Source: Prostheceraeus crozeri
Lineage: Eukaryota > Platyhelminthes > Polycladida > Euryleptidae
DNA length: 64,000 nt
NCBI GenBank assembly: GCA_907163375.1
Contig: CAJQUW010016963.1
Span: forward strand, 1 to 64,000
Reading direction: 5' to 3'
Positions 61,549 to 64,000 of the stretch are shown here, piece after piece. Every line of letters begins with the position of its first letter. Positions within the stretch are counted from its first letter, which is position 1. The position numbers and the translations under genes are program-made. The notes beneath the pieces are model-generated. The model was given only the letters and a program-made list of their open reading frames with translations. It was not told the DNA's origin and did not search any database.

Positions 61549-62330
61549 ATCCACTGCGTCTTGTGCTGAAGCTGGACCACGCGTGAAACGTCTTCTGGGT
61601 GGATGCTATTATGCCGAGGCTGGTGAATGCTGTGGAAAGCTTAAAGACTTGGTTGTGCAAATGCCGAAGATATCCTCGCTGCAGACCTTCCCGAGCTTTA
61701 ACATCGCCTTACCATCCCAATCCATAAGAAACAACGCAAGGAACTTATGGAAGCAGCGTCTCTCCGCGACAAAGCTCGTCTGATCTCCCAGACGGCGGAC
61801 CATTCTGGAGCGTGGCTTCGTGCCATGCCGATGGCCTCGATGGGCTTAGCCATCCCCCACGGGAGTTTCGTGTCCTTCTGCGTTTGTCGCTAGGCCTGCA
61901 AATCTACAGTTCCCCTCGAACTTGTCCTGTTTGCAGCTGTGCTCATCTTGACGATTGGAGCAGCCATAGTGTCGTCTGTGGTTCCAGTGGCGACAGGATT
62001 GGCCGGCACAATGCGATCCGGGACATCCAAGTCCACATCGGAGATCCACATCGCCGAAGCCTCTACTCTCTCCCCCACAATTGAGACTGGCCATTTCATC
62101 CCCGATTCCCAACGCCGCCCTAGCGACATTACCATGGTCAACTGGCCAAACGGCTGCTTTATACATCACTCCCTGTGTAAAAAAATGCAATGGCCCATTG
62201 CCGTCGCATTGGGTGAGTGTCAATGGTGGACGTCGCTGCCGGCTGACAGATGGCAAGGTGATAGTAAAATTTTCTCTCTTTCTCCCTCTCCTAATTGCAA
62301 GACTAAGGTCTGTACATCAGTCACAATAAC
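61549..62330 (+). pseudogene. Non-LTR-type reverse transcriptase relic, 3' part
   Basis: This continues the element cut by the outer Polinton. It shows a zinc-knuckle-like CPVCSCAHLDDWSSHSVVC followed by GRHNAIRD, and then RRPSDITMVNWPNG, both typical C-terminal features of the retroelement family whose RT lies at 27856-28435. The parts fall in different frames, so at least two frameshifts are present. Before that, SGAWLRAMPMASMGLAIP also fits the family. Not functional. Confidence 0.7.
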
Positions 62331-63759
62331 GTAAGAATCCTCTTCACATCTGTGTTCACACACCTCTCCACCAGAGTAAATAACTTCGTCAATCACCTGT
62401 CAAAAAGAGCAGGGAAATAGGACTTTTTTATGAACTTTTTATTACTTGTAATGTTCATCCTTTTTTCTTGAAATAGAGTTGAACACTAAAAAAAACTAAT
62501 GATACAACCGGCTTTCATTCAATGAGTCACATAACAGAGGATGGGAGCGGAGATAAACTGTATACTTCATCCAGGCGTCATTCATTTGCTCCCGGTCTAT
62601 CGTGCGTGTTTTCACTTTCATCAGTCAGCTCAGTATCAGCGTCAATACATGTAGCTACATCGTTCTGCGGTCTTAAGCATGAATTTTCAAAACTTTTAAC
62701 GACGCCTCCACTCATTCATTCGTGTTTTGGAGATTCAGAGGATTCTGTCGTATTTCGACGTTCACAACCAATTTTCGTATTATGCCGGCGCATTTTTTTC
62801 ATTTTGGAAATAATTCTCTATCTTCAGATCGCTACACGTTTTGATTCACATCTTTCCGACTAATCGGCCTACATAGTCTCTCCATCTTCACTGAAAACCA
62901 TTAAGTTGATGTGATTTTGAATTGATTGCACCGATTCACATGTCAGGTTTGATCCTGATGCCCAATAGGCAAAAGACGATTTCACCAACGAATAAGTGAA
63001 CACATAAAAGGTAACTCGACAGTAAGCACTCACTTAAGTAGATGTACTGCATGTAGCAATAAAATACATGACTGCTTTAAAGTTGAATATTAAGGTAGAA
63101 ATAACTTAAAAAATTAGAATCATTGAAGCGATCAAAATAAATGAAAAATTACCTGCATTGAATAGAGCATTAGGATATAACGGAAAATTAGTATTTCTAA
63201 GTCATTTACTAAAATTACAGTAGAATACACGAATTACATGTTACATGTATGAGAAGTGGATATCATAAATTTTTATTGTCTGATTGTTAAAATTACGTAG
63301 ATCTAATTGCAGCATGACGCAATTGACCAGTGAACAGACCCAAAAATACAGTAATTGTTGTAATGAAAGCAATTCACTTCACATGTATAATGTGAGTTTC
63401 ATTGATTCTTTCATTTTTAAGTACTGTTCAATACCCTAAATTCGATAGTTTTTAATCCTGATGCTTTGATACATCCACTTGACTCAAAATAGCGCTTGCT
63501 TAAGGTTCGATCGGTATTTCCATTATTTCTTATTAGTTGCATAATATCATGAGAATTAGTGCTCGTCTGAGTGCATTGATAGTTCGAGACCATCACTCTC
63601 CCGTCCTCTGGTGGAATTTAAAAGAACGCTACTTGAATGCATCAGGAAAAATTATTATACCTGATATTACTGTTCATATATTATGTATTTAATAGCTATT
63701 ATATATAATAATATACAATTATTATAACATGGATATTATTGAGTTGTCTCAATGCGGCA
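62331..63759. other. No supported gene
   Basis: Only short frames without domains. AT-rich, with a stretch of alternating AT near 63690-63730. I see no RNA gene or mobile-element end. Confidence 0.45.
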
Positions 63760-63905
63760 TTTGTCGTTGGTATTTTAATGGCATTTAGGGCGACAGTTTG
63801 GTGGCGCTATGTCGATGCAACGTCATTGGCCCGACATCGAAGAATCAGGAACCATAACTGTGTTGGCCAAATGTCGACGCAACGTTGCTGGCCCAACAAC
63901 TTTTT
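63760..63905. repeat. Short GC-richer repeated phrase
   Basis: GTCGATGCAACGTCATTGGC (about 63811) and GTCGACGCAACGTTGCTGGC (about 63873) are diverged copies of one unit, with GGCCAAATGTCGAC between. Such units are often pieces of SINE- or MITE-like repeats. Identity not known. Confidence 0.5.
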
Positions 63906-64000
63906 TTTCACAGCTCACCGCTGCATAATGTTTGCTTCACCGATGCATAATGTTTTTTTACATCTCTTTTTTGGGAGTACTTATTCGGTCAATTTACATA

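Noticed and set aside
61508-61783. 91-residue frame spanning the outer Polinton end
   Set aside because: It is a chance joining of the terminal repeat with the retroelement relic.
62522-62863. 113-residue plus-strand frame
   Set aside because: No motif and no splice context; treated as non-coding.

Overview
The window reads as nuclear DNA of an invertebrate animal. It holds one host gene with spliced exons and GT-AG introns, a G-protein alpha subunit of the Gq class. The rest is AT-rich DNA crowded with mobile elements: Polintons/Mavericks, a THAP/P-type transposon, nested hAT elements, MITE-like inverted repeats and two kinds of non-LTR retroelement. No bacterial operon, rRNA, tRNA or CRISPR was seen. 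The species cannot be fixed from sequence alone.

Layout. 1-4004: decayed end of a Polinton (copy 3) whose middle is missing. 4005-7598: repeat-rich DNA without a supported gene. 7599-10027: a decayed P-element-like transposon. 13052-14415: a hAT relic with 8-bp target duplication, itself hit at 13584-14039 by a smaller element with its own 8-bp duplication. 17135-27130: the Gq-type alpha gene in seven coding exons. 26711-27855: a duplication of its last exon that gives a second possible C-terminus (27680-27762). 27856-28435 and 61549-62330: one retroelement RT relic split in two by a Polinton. 28436-61548: outer Polinton with about 570-bp terminal inverted repeats, AG...CT ends and a perfect 6-bp target duplication (atccac). 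38973-56526: a second Polinton lying inside the outer one in the opposite gene orientation. 62331-64000: no supported gene.

The two large Polintons carry adenovirus-like gene sets: double jelly-roll major capsid, single jelly-roll minor capsid (penton), packaging ATPase, adenain-type cysteine protease, pX-like membrane-active protein, a coiled-coil fibre-like protein, protein-primed family B DNA polymerase, and an integrase whose reading frame begins with a parvovirus VP1-like phospholipase A2 domain. The shared genes of the two are almost identical, yet their DNA polymerases belong to clearly different lineages and lie in opposite orientation relative to the shared genes. Their outermost terminal repeats also differ. 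This points to cassette exchange on a common backbone.

The most unusual signal is a family of tiny GC-rich hairpins (stems of about 4-8 bp, loops often TTCG/TTTG-like). They lie between genes, at gene ends, at the polymerase-swap border, at the phospholipase-integrase junction, in the terminal repeats, and inside open reading frames without closing them. All three Polintons are treated as fossils: the two large ones look young but are broken in a few places, and copy 3 is old or poorly assembled.
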